In this document: in pieces, positions 6,108 to 6,201 of the stretch | Layout of the letters: each line of letters opens with the position of its first letter | Position numbering within the stretch: the first letter of the stretch is position 1 | Assembly: GCA_900550025.1 (NCBI GenBank) | Contig: URQP01000119.1 | Span: forward strand, 1-6,201 | Length of the DNA stretch: 6,201 bases | Direction of reading: 5' to 3' | From: an uncultured Porphyromonadaceae bacterium | Lineage (GTDB): Bacteria > Bacteroidota > Bacteroidia > Bacteroidales > Muribaculaceae | Made by a program: the position numbers and the translations under genes | Notes under the pieces: model-generated | Databases searched by the model: none | Told to the model about the DNA's origin: nothing | Seen by the model: the letters and a program-made list of their open reading frames with translations, nothing else

Positions 6108-6201
6108 TTAATCTTTCTTATAGGCTCTGTTGCCGTTTCTGGGAATCGTTCTTGGAAATAAAGTCCGTTTGTGTGTTGTAGGTATGATTAAAATTGATAA
6201 T
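6108..6201. other. Right-edge stretch, no gene called
   Basis: Two minus-strand frames are open from the edge: one stops at 6120-6118 after 27 codons, the other at 6110-6108 after 30 codons (ending GNRAYKKD). Either could be the tail of an upstream gene. On the plus strand an ATG at 6184 starts MIKIDN, which could open a divergent gene. None has enough length to be supported, and no clear promoter box faces the ATG. Confidence 0.25.

Noticed and set aside
6184..6201. Divergent gene start reading MIKIDN at the right edge.
   Set aside because: Only six codons are visible and no clear promoter box faces it, so it is noted but not called.

Overview
The window looks like chromosomal DNA from a gut-type Bacteroidales bacterium (Bacteroidota); the family cannot be fixed from the sequence alone. 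The reasons are the Bacteroidota-type cydA/cydB pair preceded by a DUF4492 small-protein gene, two promoter boxes of the form TATCTTTG (the Bacteroidota -7 consensus is TAnnTTTG), A/T-rich start regions without a Shine-Dalgarno motif, and an exported GH36 alpha-galactosidase.

Layout. Bases 1-662 hold a plus-strand gene for a small polytopic membrane protein of unknown function. Its reading frame is broken near base 255, so it is a pseudogene or carries a sequence error. A strong hairpin at 651-685 separates it from the convergent minus-strand genes. Everything from 706 to 6016 is read on the minus strand. In transcription order this is a GH36 alpha-galactosidase (6016-3818), a perfect-stem hairpin terminator (3795-3756), a promoter box (3702-3695), a DUF4492 membrane miniprotein (3667-3443), cydA (3433-1859), cydB (1848-706) and the terminal hairpin. 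The last ~180 bases carry the alpha-galactosidase promoter region and no gene that can be called with confidence.

Function. The DUF4492 gene, cydA and cydB form a compact operon with gaps of 9 and 10 nt. It encodes a cytochrome bd quinol oxidase, the high-affinity oxygen reductase that lets gut Bacteroidales tolerate or use nanomolar oxygen. All recognisable CydA heme and quinol residues are present. CydB is the divergent type, lacking some E. coli CydB motifs. The miniprotein has the size, topology and position expected of a CydX-like accessory subunit, but shows no CydX similarity that I can see. The alpha-galactosidase is a separate transcription unit with a signal peptide and complete catalytic residues, likely acting in the periplasm on alpha-galactosides such as raffinose-family sugars.

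I see no mobile element, CRISPR array, tRNA or rRNA. The window is mostly ordinary metabolism. The points worth a second look are the miniprotein, the broken membrane gene, the two hairpins and a 16-bp repeat around the alpha-galactosidase start.
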